From Henricia sp. BOLD:AAB3569 (taxonomy: Eukaryota; Echinodermata; Asteroidea; Spinulosida; Echinasteridae), in the NCBI GenBank assembly GCA_037783545.1, contig JBBELK010001068.1, positions 124,001-188,000 on the forward strand: a DNA stretch of 64,000 nucleotides. The letters run 5' to 3'. The position numbers and the translations under genes were made by a program. Shown piece after piece: positions 10,951-24,400 of the stretch (positions are counted from its first letter, which is position 1; each line of letters starts with the position of its first letter). The notes under the pieces were generated by a model that searched no databases, was not told where the DNA came from, and saw only the letters and a list, made by a program, of their open reading frames with translations.

Positions 10951-12714
10951 CTTTGACCAAATTGCCGAGCCAAACTGCGGTGCGTTAACGACAGTCCGAA
11001 TGACTGAGCATGCGCACAACTCAGGAGTACCCCAAAGAGGTGTGTACAGACAGCCACGGTTTGCGTGAGAGCAGTCAGGAAGCCTCAACCCAGTTTTTTC
11101 TAAACTTTGAAATTTCTCTGCCATTTCCCGGCGAAAGTCTGTCAATTTTTTATGACAAGTGCGCAATATAGAGAGTTTAGGGCATGCAAAATTTGAAGTT
11201 CGTCGGAACATTTTTCGACCTCCAAATTTGCCGACGTTTGGACCACACTTTGACCAAATTGCCGAGCCAAACTGCGGTGCGTTAACGACAGTCCGAATGA
11301 CTGAGCATGCGCACAACTCAGGAGTACCCCAAAGAGGTGTGTACAGACAGCCACGGTTTGCGGGAGAGCAGTCAGGAAGCCTCAACCCAGTTTTTTCTAA
11401 ACTTTGAAATTTCTCTGCCATTTCCCGGCGAAAGTCTGTCAATTTTTTATGACAAGTGCTCAATATAGAGAGTTTAGGGCATGCAAAATTTGAAGTTCGT
11501 CGGAACATTTTTCGACCTCCAAATTTTCCGACGTTTGGACCACACTTTGACCAAATTGCCGAGCCAAACTGCGGTGCGTTAACGACAGTCCGAATGACTG
11601 AGCATGCACACAACTCAGGAGTACCCCCAAAGAGGTGTGTACAGACAGCCACGGTTTGCGTGAGAGCAGTCAGAAAGCCTCAACCCAGTTTATTTCTAAA
11701 TTTTGAAATTTCTCTGCCATTTCCCGGCGAAAGTCTGTCAATTTTTTATGACAAGTGCGCAATATAGAGAGTTTAGGGCATGCAAAATTTGAAGTTCGTC
11801 GGAACATTTTTCGACCTCCAAATTTGCCGACGTTTGGACCACACTTTGACCAAATTGCCGAGCCAAACTGCGGTGCGTTAACGACAGTCCGAATGACTGA
11901 GCATGCGCACAACTCAGGAGTACCCCAAAGAGGTGTGTACAGACAGCCACGGTTTGCGTGAGAGCAGTCAGGAAGCCTCAACCCAGTTTTTTTCTAAACT
12001 TTGAAATTTCTCTGCCATTTCCCGGCGAAAGTCTGTCAATTTTTTATGACAAGTGCGCAATATAGAGAGTTTAGGGCATGCAAAATTTGAAGTTCGTCGG
12101 AACATTTTTCGACCTCCAAATTTGCCGACGTTTGGACCACACTTTGACCAAATTGCCGAGCCAAACTGCGGTGCGTTAACGACAGTCCGAATGACTGAGC
12201 ATGCGCACAACTCAGGAGTACCCCAAAGAGGTGTGTACAGACAGCCACGGTTTGCGTGAGAGCAGTCAGGAAGCCTCAACCCAGTTTTTTCTAAACTTTG
12301 AAATTTCTCTGCCATTTCCCGGCGAAAGTCTGTCAATTTTTTTATGACAAGTGCGCAATATAGAGAGTTTAGGGCATGCAAAATTTGAAGTTCGTCGGAA
12401 CATTTTTCGACCTCCAAATTTTCCGACGTTTGGACCACACTTTGACCAAATTGCCGAGCCAAACTGCGGTGCGTTAACGACAGTCCGAATGACTGAGCAT
12501 GCGCACAACTCAGGAGTACCCCAAAGAGGTGTGTACAGACAACCACGGTTTGCGTGAGAGCAGTCAGGAAGCCTCAACCCAGTTTTTTCTAAACTTTGAA
12601 ATTTCTCTGCCATTTCCCGGCGAAAGTCTGTCAATTTTCTATGACAAGTGCGCAATATAGAGAGTTCAGGGCATGCAAAATTTGAAGTTCGTCGGAACAT
12701 TTTTCGACCTCCAA

Positions 12715-12727
12715 ATTTGCCGACGTT
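12715..12727. repeat. Left target-site duplication of SINE copy 1
   Basis: atttgccgacgtt, satellite monomer positions 162-174, repeated at 13017-13029 on the other side of the SINE. All eight SINE copies have this same duplication, except that the right-hand copy of SINE 5 (46711-46723) carries one substitution (gccaacg). Confidence 0.92.
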
Positions 12728-13016
12728 GTTGTTGTTGTTGTTGTATGTTTTATGGCATCTTCGGCAACTATAGGCCCTTTATGCCATCAACTATACGGTT
12801 TTAGCTTTAACTATACTATATTATCAACTTGAGATGACGAAGAAGGAGTTGCAGTTTTAGAAGTGGGAGGAAAACCCCCAGAGAAATGCCCCAGGGGAAA
12901 ACCCACGCGGTCAAGTAGGGACTGCAAACCCAATCCACATACACGCCCCGGATTCGAACCCGGGACCCCAGAGGTGAAAGGCGAGGAAAGAACCCGTACG
13001 CCAACCCGACCGCCCC
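12728..13016 (-). mobile_element. tRNA-derived SINE, copy 1 (V-SINE-like core, CAA tail)
   Basis: Full-length SINE read on the minus strand. The head starts ggggcggtcgggttggcg with an A-box-like ttggcgtacgg (plus 12994-13004) and a perfect B box ggttcgaatcc (plus 12950-12960), the internal pol III promoter of a tRNA. The body (roughly 12862-12943) aligns by eye with the conserved core I remember from V-SINEs such as HE1 and DANA: tttgcag, gcgtgggttttccc and ttttcctccca in the same order and spacing. The 3' region has a 7-bp hairpin (atggcat 12752-12758, atgccat 12781-12787) and ends in five CAA units. It is flanked by a 13-bp target duplication, atttgccgacgtt, at 12715-12727 and 13017-13029. 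The tRNA fold is degenerate, so it is not a tRNA gene. Confidence 0.92.
12950..13004 (-). promoter_or_regulatory. Internal pol III promoter (B box and A box) of SINE copy 1
   Basis: The B box, minus strand ggttcgaatcc, spans plus 12950-12960 and matches the eukaryotic consensus GGTTCGANTCC fully. The A-box-like ttggcgtacgg spans 12994-13004 and is a looser match. Spacing of about 33 bp between them is normal for a tRNA-type promoter. The same arrangement is kept in all eight copies; B boxes lie at 40175, 44250, 45448, 46644, 51115, 53499 and 56764 in copies 2-8. Confidence 0.85.
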
Positions 13017-14377
13017 ATTTGCCGACGTTTGGACCACACTTTGACCAAATTGCCGAGCCAAACTGCGGTGCGTTAACGACAGTCCGAATGACTGAGCATG
13101 CGCACAACTCAGGAGTACCCCAAAGAGGTGTGTACAGACAGCCACGGTTTGCGTGAGAGCAGTCAGGAAGCCTCAACCCAGTTTTTTTCTAAACTTTGAA
13201 ATTTCTCTGCCATTTCCCGGCGAAAGTCTGTCAATTTTTTATGACAAGTGCGCAATATAGAGAGTTTAGGGCATGCAAAATTTGAAGTTCGTCGGAACAT
13301 TTTTCGACCTCCAAATTTGCCGACGTTTGGACCACACTTTGACCAAATTGCCGAGCCAAACTGCGGTGCGTTAACGACAGTCCGAATGACTGAGCATGCG
13401 CACAACTCAGGAGTACCCCAAAGAGGTGTGTACAGACAGCCACGGTTTGCGTGAGAGCAGTCAGGAAGCCTCAACCCAGTTTTTTCTAAACTTTGAAATT
13501 TCTCTGCCATTTCCCGGCGAAAGTCTGTCAATTTTTTATGACAAGTGCGCAATATAGAGAGTTTAGGGCATGCAAAATTTGAAGTTCGTCGGAACATTTT
13601 TCGACCTCCAAATTTGCCGACGTTTGGACCACACTTTGACCAAATTGCCGAGCCAAACTGCGGTGCGTTAACGACAGTCCGAATGACTGAGCATGCGCAC
13701 AACTCAGGAGTACCCCAAAGAGGTGTGTACAGACAGCCACGGTTTGCGTGAGAGCAGTCAGGAAGCCTCAACCCAGTTTTTTCTAAACTTTGAAATTTCT
13801 CTGCCATTTCCCGGCGAAAGTCTGTCAATTTTTTATGACAAGTGCGCAATATAGAGAGTTTAGGGCATGCAAAATTTGAAGTTCGTCGGAACATTTTTCG
13901 ACCTCCAAATTTGCCGACGTTTGGACCACACTTTGACCGAATTGCCGAGCCAAACTGCGGTGCGTTAACGACAGTCCGAATGACTGAGCATGCGCACAAC
14001 TCAGGAGTACCCCAAAGAGGTGTGTACAGACAGCCACGGTTTGCGTGAGAGCAGTCAGGAAGCCTCAACCCAGTTTTTTCTAAACTTTGAAATTTCTCTG
14101 CCATTTCCCGGCGAAAGTCTGTCAATTTTTTATGACAAGTGCGCAATATAGAGAGTTTAGGGCATGCACAATTTGAAGTTCGTCGGAACATTTTTCGACC
14201 TCCAAATTTGCCGACGTTTGGACCACACTTTGACCAAATTGCCGAGCCAAACTGCGGTGCGTTAACGACAGTCCGAATGACTGAGCATGCGCACAACTCA
14301 GGAGTACCCCAAAGAGGTGTGTACAGACAGCCACGGTTTGCGTGAGAGCAGTCAGGAAGCCTCAACCCAGTTTTTTC

Positions 14378-17300
14378 TTAACTTTGAAATTTCTCTGCCA
14401 TTTCCCTGCGAAAGTCTGTCAATTTTTTATGACAAGTGCGCAATATAGAGAGTTTCGGGCATGCAAAATTTGAAGTTCGTCGGAACATTTTTCGACCTCC
14501 AAATTTGCCGACGTTTGGACCACACTTTGACCAAATTGCCGAGCCAAACTGCGGTGCGTTAACGACAGCCCGAATGACTGAGCATGCGCACAACTCAGGA
14601 GTACCCCAAAGAGGTGTGTACAGACAGCCACGGTTTGCGTGAGAGCAGTCAGGAAGCCTCAACCCAGTTTTTTCTAAACTTTGAAATTTCTCTGCCATTT
14701 CCCGGCGAAAGTCTGTCAATTTTGTATGACAAGTGCGCAATATAGAGAGTTTAGGGCATGCAAAATTTGAAGTTCGTCGGAACATTTTTCGACCTCCAAA
14801 TTTGCCGACGTTTGGACCACACTTTGACCAAATTGCCGAGCCAAACTGCAGTGCGTTAACGACAGCCCGAATGACTGAGCATGCGCACAACTCAGGAGTA
14901 CCCCAAAGAGGTGTGTACAGACAGCCACGGTTTGCGTGAGAGCAGTCAGGAAGCCTCAACCCAGTTTTTTCTAAACTTTGAAATTTCTCTGCCATTTCCC
15001 GGCGAAAGTCTGTCAATTTATTTATGACAAGTGCGCAATATAGAGAGTTTAGGGCATGCAAAATTTGAAGTTCGTCGGAACATTTTTCGACCTCCAAATT
15101 TGCCGACGTTTGGACCACACTTTGACCAAATTGCCGAGCCAAACTGCGGTGCGTTAACGACTCAGGAGTACCCCAAAGAGGTGTGTACAGACAGCCACGG
15201 TTTGCGTGAGAGCAGTCAGGAAGCCTCAACCCAGTTTTTTCTAAACTTTGAAATTTCTCTGCCATTTCCCGGCGAAAGTCTGTCAATTTTTTTATGACAA
15301 GTGCGCAATATAGAGAGTTTAGGGCATGCAAAATTTGAAGTTCGTGGGAACATTTTTCGACCTCCAAATTTGCCGACGTTTGGACCACACTTTGACCAAA
15401 TTGCCGAGCCAAACTGCAGTGCGTTAACGACAGCCCGAATGACTGAGCATGCGCACAACTCAGGAGTACCCCAAAGAGGTGTGTACAGACAGCCACGGTT
15501 TGCGTGAGAGCAGTCAGGAAGCCTCAACCCAGTTTTTTCTAAACTTTGAAATTTCTCTGCCATTTCCCGGCGAAAGTCTGTCAATTTTTTATGACAAGTG
15601 CGCAATATAGAGAGTTTAGGGCATGCAAAATTTGAAGTTCGTCGGAACATTTTTCGACCTCCAAATTTGCCGACGTTTGGACCACACTTTGACCAAATTG
15701 CCGAGCCAAACTGCGGTGCGTTAACGACAGTCCGAATGACTGAGCATGCGCACAACTCAGGAGTACCCCAAAGAGGTGTGTACAGACAGCCACGGTTTGC
15801 GTGAGAGCAGTCAGGAAGCCTCAACCCAGTTTTTTCTAAACTTTGAAATTTCTCTGCCATTTCCCGGCGAAAGTCTGTCAATTTTTTATGACAAGTGCGC
15901 AATATAGAGAGTTTAGGGCATGCAAAATTTGAAGTTCGTCGGAACATTTTTCGACCTCCAAATTTGCCGACGTTTGGACCACACTTTGACCAAATTGCCG
16001 AGCCAAACTGCGGTGCGTTAACGACAGTCCGAATGACTGAGCATGCGCACAACTCAGGAGTACCCCAAAGAGGTGTGTACAGACAGCCACGGTTTGCGTG
16101 AGAGCAGTCAGGAAGCCTCAACCCAGTTTTTTCTAAACTTTGAAATTTCTCTGCCATTTCCCGGCGAAAGTCTGTCAATTTTTTATGACAAGTGCGCAAT
16201 TTAGAGAGTTTAGGGCATGCAAAATTTGAAGTTCGTCGGAACATTTTTCGACCTCCAAATTTGCCGACGTTTGGACCACACTTTGACCAAATTGCCGAGC
16301 CAAACTGCGGTGCGTTAACGACAGTCCGAATGACTGAGCATGCGCACAACTCAGGAGTACCCCAAAGAGGTGTGTACAGACAGCCACGGTTTGCGTGAGA
16401 GCAGTCAGGAAGCCTCAACCCAGTTTTTTCTTAACTTTGAAATTTCTCTGCCATTTCCCTGCGAAAGTCTGTCAATTTTTTATGACAAGTGCGCAATATA
16501 GAGAGTTTCGGGCATGCAAAATTTGAAGTTCGTCGGAACATTTTTCGACCTCCAAATTTGCCGACGTTTGGACCACACTTTGACCAAATTGCCGAGCCAA
16601 ACTGCGGTGCGTTAACGACAGCCCGAATGACTGAGCATGCGCACAACTCAGGAGTACCCCAAAGAGGTGTGTACAGACAGCCACGGTTTGCGTGAGAGCA
16701 GTCAGGAAGCCTCAACCCAGTTTTTTCTAAACTTTGAAATTTCTCTGCCATTTCCCGGCGAAAGTCTGTCAATTTTTTATGACAAGTGCGCAATATAGAG
16801 AGTTTAGGGCATGCAAAATTTGAAGTTCGTCGGAACATTTTTCGACCTCCAAATTTGCCGACGTTTGGACCACACTTTGACCAAATTGCCGAGCCAAACT
16901 GCAGTGCGTTAACGACAGCCCGAATGACTGAGCATGCGCACAACTCAGGAGTACCCCAAAGAGGTGTGTACAGACAGCCACGGTTTGCGTGAGAGCAGTC
17001 AGGAAGCCTCAACCCAGTTTTTTCTAAACTTTGAAATTTCTCTGCCATTTCCCGGCGAAAGTCTGTCAATTTATTTATGACAAGTGCGCAATATAGAGAG
17101 TTTAGGGCATGCAAAATTTGAAGTTCGTCGGAACATTTTTCGACCTCCAAATTTGCCGACGTTTGGACCACACTTTGACCAAATTGCCGAGCCAAACTGC
17201 GGTGCGTTAACGACTCAGGAGTACCCCAAAGAGGTGTGTACAGACAGCCACGGTTTGCGTGAGAGCAGTCAGGAAGCCTCAACCCAGTTTTTTCTAAACT

Positions 17301-20300
17301 TTGAAATTTCTCTGCCATTTCCCGGCGAAAGTCTGTCAATTTTTTATGACAAGTGCGCAATATAGAGAGTTTAGGGCATGCAAAATTTGAAGTTCGTGGG
17401 AACATTTTTCGACCTCCAAATTTGCCGACGTTTGGACCACACTTTGACCAAATTGCCGAGCCAAACTGCAGTGCGTTAACGACAGCCCGAATGACTGAGC
17501 ATGCGCACAACTCAGGAGTACCCCAAAGAGGTGTGTACAGACAGCCACGGTTTGCGTGAGAGCAGTCAGGAAGCCTCAACCCAGTTTTTTCTAAACTTTG
17601 AAATTTCTCTGCCATTTCCCGGCGAAAGTCTGTCAATTTTTTTATGACAAGTGCGCAATATAGAGAGTTTAGGGCATGCAAAATTTGAAGTTCGTCGGAA
17701 CATTTTTCGACCTCCAAATTTGCCGACGTTTGGACCACACTTTGACCAAATTGCCGAGCCAAACTGCGGTGCGTTAACGACAGTCCGAATGACTGAGCAT
17801 GCGCACAACTCAGGAGTACCCCAAAGAGGTGTGTACAGACAGCCACGGTTTGCGTGAGAGCAGTCAGGAAGCCTCAACCCAGTTTTTTCTAAACTTTGAA
17901 ATTTCTCTGCCATTTCCCGGCGAAAGTCTGTCAATTTTTTATGACAAGTGCGCAATATAGAGAGTTTAGGGCATGCAAAATTTGAAGTTCGTGGGAACAT
18001 TTTTCGACCTCCAAATTTGCCGACGTTTGGACCACACTTTGACCAAATTGCCGAGCCAAACTGCAGTGCGTTAACGACAGCCCGAATGACTGAGCATGCG
18101 CACAACTCAGGAGTACCCCAAAGAGGTGTGTACAGACAGCCACGGTTTGCGTGAGAGCAGTCAGGAAGCCTCAACCCAGTTTTTTCTAAACTTTGAAATT
18201 TCTCTGCCATTTCCCGGCGAAAGTCTGTCAATTTTTTTATGACAAGTGCGCAATATAGAGAGTTTAGGGCATGCAAAATTTGAAGTTCGTCGGAACATTT
18301 TTCGACCTCCAAATTTGCCGACGTTTGGACCACACTTTGACCAAATTGCCGAGCCAAACTGCGGTGCGTTAACGACAGTCCGAATGACTGAGCATGCGCA
18401 CAACTCAGGAGTACCCCAAAGAGGTGTGTACAGACAGCCACGGTTTGCGTGAGAGCAGTCAGGAAGCCTCAACCCAGTTTTTTCTAAACTTTGAAATTTC
18501 TCTGCCATTTCCCGGCGAAAGTCTGTCAATTTTTTATGACAAGTGCGCAATATAGAGAGTTTAGGGCATGCAAAATTTGAAGTTCGTCGGAACATTTTTC
18601 GACCTCCAAATTTGCCGACGTTTGGACCACACTTTGACCAAATTGCCGAGCCAAACTGCGGTGCGTTAACGACAGTCCGAATGACTGAGCATGCGCACAA
18701 CTCAGGAGTACCCCAAAGAGGTGTGTACAGACAGCCACGGTTTGCGTGAGAGCAGTCAGGAAGCCTCAACCCAGTTTTTTTCTAAACTTTGAAATTTCTC
18801 TGCCATTTCCCGGCGAAAGTCTGTCAATTTTTTATGACAAGTGCGCAATATAGAGAGTTTAGGGCATGCAAAATTTGAAGTTCGTCGGAACATTTTTCGA
18901 CCTCCAAATTTGCCGACGTTTGGACCACACTTTGACCAAATTGCCGAGCCAAACTGCGGTGCGTTAACGACAGTCCGAATGACTGAGCATGCGCACAACT
19001 CAGGAGTACCCCAAAGAGGTGTGTACAGACAGCCACGGTTTGCGTGAGAGCAGTCAGGAAGCCTCAACCCAGTTTTTTCTAAACTTTGAAATTTCTCTGC
19101 CATTTCCCGGCGAAAGTCTGTCAATTTTTTATGACAAGTGCGCAATATAGAGAGTTTAGGGCATGCAAAATTTGAAGTTCGTCGGAACATTTTTCGACCT
19201 CCAAATTTGCCGACGTTTGGACCACACTTTGACCAAATTGCCGAGCCAAACTGCGGTGCGTTAACGACAGTCCGAATGACTGAGCATGCGCACAACTCAG
19301 GAGTACCCCAAAGAGGTGTGTACAGACAGCCACGGTTTGCGTGAGAGCAGTCAGGAAGCCTCAACCCAGTTTTTTCTAAACTTTGAAATTTCTCTGCCAT
19401 TTCCCGGCGAAAGTCTGTCAATTTTTTATGACAAGTGCGCAATATAGAGAGTTTAGGGCATGCAAAATTTGAAGTTCGTGGGAACATTTTTCGACCTCCA
19501 AATTTGCCGACGTTTGGACCACACTTTGACCAAATTGCCGAGCCAAACTGCGGTGCGTTAACGACAGTCCGAATGACTGAGCATGCGCACAACTCAGGAG
19601 TACCCCAAAGAGGTGTGTACAGACAGCCACGGTTTGCGTGAGAGCAGTCAGGAAGCCTCAACCCAGTTTTTTCTAAACTTTGAAATTTCTCTGCCATTTC
19701 CCGGCGAAAGTCTGTCAATTTTTTATGACAAGTGCGCAATATAGAGAGTTTAGGGCATGCAAAATTTGAAGTTCGTGGGAACATTTTTCGACCTCCAAAT
19801 TTGCCGACGTTTGGACCACACTTTGACCAAATTGCCGAGCCAAACTGCGGTGCGTTAACGACAGTCCGAATGACTGAGCATGCGCACAACTCAGGAGTAC
19901 CCCAAAGAGGTGTGTACAGACAGCCACGGTTTGCGTGAGAGCAGTCAGGAAGCCTCAACCCAGTTTTTTCTAAACTTTGAAATTTCTCTGCCATTTCCCG
20001 GCGAAAGTCTGTCAATTTTTTATGACAAGTGCGCAATATAGAGAGTTTAGGGCATGCAAAATTTGAAGTTCGTCGGAACATTTTTCGACCTCCAAATTTG
20101 CCGACGTTTGGACCACACTTTGACCAAATTGCCGAGCCAAACTGCGGTGCGTTAACGACAGTCCGAATGACTGAGCATGCGCACAACTCAGGAGTACCCC
20201 AAAGAGGTGTGTACAGACAGCCACGGTTTGCGTGAGAGCAGTCAGGAAGCCTCAACCCAGTTTTTTCTTAACTTTGAAATTTCTCTGCCATTTCCCGGCG

Positions 20301-23300
20301 AAAGTCTGTCAATTTTTTATGACAAGTGCGCAATATAGAGAGTTTAGGGCATGCAAAATTTGAAGTTCGTCGGAACATTTTTCGACCTCCAAATTTGCCG
20401 ACGTTTGGACCACACTTTGACCAAATTGCCGAGCCAAACTGCGGTGCGTTAACGACAGCCCGAATGACTGAGCATGCGCACAACTCAGGAGTACCCCAAA
20501 GAGGTGTGTACAGACAGCCACGGTTTGCGTGAGAGCAGTCAGGAAGCCTCAACCCAGTTTTTTCTAAACTTTGAAATTTCTCTGCCATTTCCCGGCGAAA
20601 GTCTGTCAATTTTTTATGACAAGTGCGCAATATAGAGAGTTTAGGGCATGCAAAAATTGAAGTTCGTCGGAACATTTTTCGACCTCCAAATTTGCCGACG
20701 TTTGGACCACACTTTGACCAAATTGCCGAGCCAAACTGCAGTGCGTTAACGACAGCCCGAATGACTGAGCATGCGCACAACTCAGGAGTACCCCAAAGAG
20801 GTGTGTACAGACAGCCACGGTTTGCGTGAGAGCAGTCAGGAAGCCTCAACCCAGTTTTTTCTAAACTTTGAAATTTCTCTGCCATTTCCCGGCAAAAGTC
20901 TGTCAATTTATTTATGACAATTGCGCAATATAGAGAGTTTAGGGCATGCAAAATTTGAAGTTCGTCGGAACATTTTTCGACCTCCAAATTTGCCGACGTT
21001 TGGACCACACTTTGACCAAATTGCCGAGCCAAACTGCGGTGCGTTAACGACTCAGGAGTACCCCAAAGAGGTGTGTACAGACAGCCACGGTTTGCGTGAG
21101 AGCAGTCAGGAAGCCTCAACCCAGTTTTTTCTAAACTTTGAAATTTCTCTGCCATTTCCCGGCGAAAGTCTGTCAATTTTTTATGACAAGTGCGCAATAT
21201 AGAGAGTTTAGGGCATGCAAAATTTGAAGTTCGTGGGAACATTTTTCGACCTCCAAATTTGCCGACGTTTGGACCACACTTTGACCAAATTGCCGAGCCA
21301 AACTGCAGTGCGTTAACGACAGCCCGAATGACTGAGCATGCGCACAACTCAGGAGTACCCTAAAGAGGTGTGTACAGACAGCCACGGTTTGCGTGAGAGC
21401 AGTCAGGAAGCCTCAACCCAGTTTTTTCTAAACTTTGAAATTTCTCTGCCATTTCCCGGCCAAAGTCTGTCAATTTTGTATGACAAGTGCGCAATATAGA
21501 GAGTTTAGGGCATGCAAAATTTGAAGTTCGTGGGAACATTTTTCGACCTCCAAATTTGCCGACGTTTGGACCACACTTTGACCAAATTGCCGAGCCAAAC
21601 TGCGGTGCGTTAACGACAGTCCGAATGACTGAGCATGCGCACAACTCAGGAGTACCCCAAAGAGGTGTGTACAGACAGCCACGGTTTGCGTGAGAGCAGT
21701 CAGGAAGCCTCAACCCAGTTTTTTCTAAACTTTGAAATTTCTCTGCCATTTCCCGGCGAAAGTCTGTCAATTTTTTATGACAAGTGCGCAATATAGAGAG
21801 TTTAGGGCATGCAAAATTTGAAGTTCGTGGGAACATTTTTCGACCTCCAAATTTGCCGACGTTTGGACCACACTTTGACCAAATTGCCGAGCCAAACTGC
21901 GGTGCGTTAACGACAGTCCGAATGACTGAGCATGCGCACAACTCAGGAGTACCCCAAAGAGGTGTGTACAGACAGCCACGGTTTGCGTGAGAGCAGTCAG
22001 GAAGCCTCAACCCAGTTTTTTCTAAACTTTGAAATTTCTCTGCCATTTCCCGGCGAAAGTCTGTCAATTTGTTATGACAAGTGCGCAATATAGAGAGTTT
22101 AGGGCATGCAAAATTTGAAGTTCGTGGGAACATTTTTCGACCTCCAAATTTGCCGACGTTTGGACCACACTTTGACCAAATTGCCGAGCCAAACTGCGGT
22201 GCGTTAACGACAGTCCGAATGACTGAGCATGCGCACAACTCAGGAGTACCCCAAAGAGGTGTGTACAGACAGCCACGGTTTGCGTGAGAGCAGTCAGGAA
22301 GCCTCAACCCAGTTTTTTCTTAACTTTGAAATTTCTCTGCCATTTCCCGGCGAAAGTCTGTCAATTTTTTATGACAAGTGCGCAATATAGAGAGTTTAGG
22401 GCATGCAAAATTTGAAGTTCGTCGGAACATTTTTCGACCTCCAAATTTGCCGACGTTTGGACCACACTTTGACCAAATTGCCGAGCCAAACTGCGGTGCG
22501 TTAACGACAGCCCGAATGACTGAGCATGCGCACAACTCAGGAGTACCCCAAAGAGGTGTGTACAGACAGCCACGGTTTGCGTGAGAGCAGTCAGGAAGCC
22601 TCAACCCAGTTTTTTCTAAACTTTGAAATTTCTCTGCCATTTCCCGGCGAAAGTCTGTCAATTTTTTATGACAAGTGCGCAATATAGAGAGTTTAGGGCA
22701 TGCAAAATTTGAAGTTCGTCGGAACATTTTTCGACCTCCAAATTTGCCGACGTTTGGACCACACTTTGACCAAATTGCCGAGCCAAACTGCAGTGCGTTA
22801 ACGACAGCCCGAATGACTGAGCATGCGCACAACTCAGGAGTACCCCAAAGAGGTGTGTACAGACAGCCACGGTTTGCGTGAGAGCAGTCAGGAAGCCTCA
22901 ACCCAGTTTTTTCTAAACTTTGAAATTTCTCTGCCATTTCCCGGCGAAAGTCTGTCAATTTATTTATGACAAGTGCGCAATATAGAGAGTTTAGGGCATG
23001 CAAAATTTGAAGTTCGTCGGAACATTTTTCGACCTCCAAATTTGCCGACGTTTGGACCACACTTTGACCAAATTGCCGAGCCAAACTGCGGTGCGTTAAC
23101 GACAGTCCGAATGATTGAGCATGCGCACAACTCAGGAGTACCCCAAAGAGGTGTGTACAGACAGCCACGGTTTGCGTGAGAGCAGTCAGGAAGCCTCAAC
23201 CCAGTTTTTTCTAAACTTTGAAATTTCTCTGCCATTTCCCGGCGAAAGTCTGTCAATTTTTTATGACAAGTGCGCAATATAGAGAGTTTAGGGCATGCAA

Positions 23301-24400
23301 AATTTGAAGTTCGTCGGAACATTTTTCGACCTCCAAATTTGCCGACGTTTGGACCACACTTTGACCAAATTGCCGAGCCAAACTGCGGTGCGTTAACGAC
23401 AGTCCGAATGACTGAGCATGCGCACAACTCAGGAGTACCCCAAAGAGGTGTGTACAGACAGCCACGGTTTGCGTGAGAGCAGTCAGGAAGCCTCAACCCA
23501 GTTTTTTCTAAACTTTGAAATTTCTCTGCCATTTCCCGGCGAAAGTCTGTCAATTTTTTATGACAAGTGCGCAATATAGAGAGTTTAGGGCATGCAAAAT
23601 TTGAAGTTCGTGGGAACATTTTTCGACCTCCAAATTTGCCGACGTTTGGACCACACTTTGACCAAATTGCCGAGCCAAACTGCGGTGCGTTAACGACAGT
23701 CCGAATGACTGAGCATGCGCACAACTCAGGAGTACCCCAAAGAGGTGTGTACAGACAGCCACGGTTTGCGTGAGAGCAGTCAGGAAGCCTCAACCCAGTT
23801 TTTTCTAAACTTTGAAATTTCTCTGCCATTTCCCGGCGAAAGTCTGTCAATTTGTTATGACAAGTGCGCAATATAGAGAGTTTAGGGCATGCAAAATTTG
23901 AAGTTCGTGGGAACATTTTTCGACCTCCAAATTTGCCGACGTTTGGACCACACTTTGACCAAATTGCCGAGCCAAACTGCGGTGCGTTAACGACAGTCCG
24001 AATGACTGAGCATGCGCACAACTCAGGAGTACCCCAAAGAGGTGTGTACAGACAGCCACGGTTTGCGTGAGAGCAGTCAGGAAGCCTCAACCCAGTTTTT
24101 TCTTAACTTTGAAATTTCTCTGCCATTTCCCGGCGAAAGTCTGTCAATTTTTTATGACAAGTGCGCAATATAGAGAGTTTAGGGCATGCAAAATTTGAAG
24201 TTCGTCGGAACATTTTTCGACCTCCAAATTTGCCGACGTTTGGACCACACTTTGACCAAATTGCCGAGCCAAACTGCGGTGCGTTAACGACAGCCCGAAT
24301 GACTGAGCATGCGCACAACTCAGGAGTACCCCAAAGAGGTGTGTACAGACAGCCACGGTTTGCGTGAGAGCAGTCAGGAAGCCTCAACCCAGTTTTTTCT
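14378..24400. repeat. Higher-order repeat zone, 2.05-kb and 1.78-kb periods
   Basis: The variant tttttcttaactttg recurs at about 14378, 16431, 20268, 22320 and 24103, giving spacings of 2,053, 3,837, 2,052 and 1,783 bp. A monomer lacking about 28 bp (gttaacgactcaggag) travels with it at 15160, 17213 and 21050 but is replaced by a normal-length monomer in the 22-24 kb copies. The variant caatttatttatgac is present at about 15017, 17070, 20907, 22960 and 24741. So 2.05 kb is seven monomers with one shortened, and 1.78 kb is six. The zone shows copies of one HOR that later gained or lost monomers. Confidence 0.82.
15151..15170. other. 28-bp deletion in a monomer (first of three)
   Basis: gttaacga is joined to ctcaggagtacc, removing about 28 bp that normally include gactgagcatgcgcac. 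The dinucleotide ac is shared at both ends, a microhomology. The same junction is found at 17213/17214 and 21050/21051, carried by the 2.05-kb higher-order repeat. Confidence 0.9.

Larger units (their letters stand above)
8640..11660. repeat. 1,930-bp higher-order duplication with a truncated monomer
   Basis: Three linked markers recur at exactly 1,930 bp: the five-C run (8653 and 10583), the deletion junction gaagcagtttggacc (9008 and 10938) and the variant tttgcgggagagc (about 9430 and 11360). 1,930 bp equals seven monomers less the roughly 150 bp missing at the junction. The segment was therefore duplicated as a block after the deletion occurred. Confidence 0.88.
8300..12727. repeat. 297-bp satellite array, block 2 (about 15 monomers)
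   Basis: Starts mid-monomer at aaactgcgg and ends at the left target duplication of SINE copy 1. It differs from block 1 by frequent variants such as aaattttccgacg (for aaatttgccgacg; near 8555, 11524 and 12417), a five-C run in gtacccccaaag (near 8653, 10583, 11622) and seven-T runs. Two monomers are truncated by a shared deletion (see 9008 and 10938). The monomer at about 11640-11755 has several private changes (cagaaagcc, tttatttctaaatttt). Confidence 0.97.

Noticed and set aside
12940-13016. A tRNA gene on the minus strand
   Set aside because: The boxes are good, but the acceptor ends do not pair, the T stem has a mismatch and the sequence continues into a SINE body; it is a tRNA-derived SINE head.
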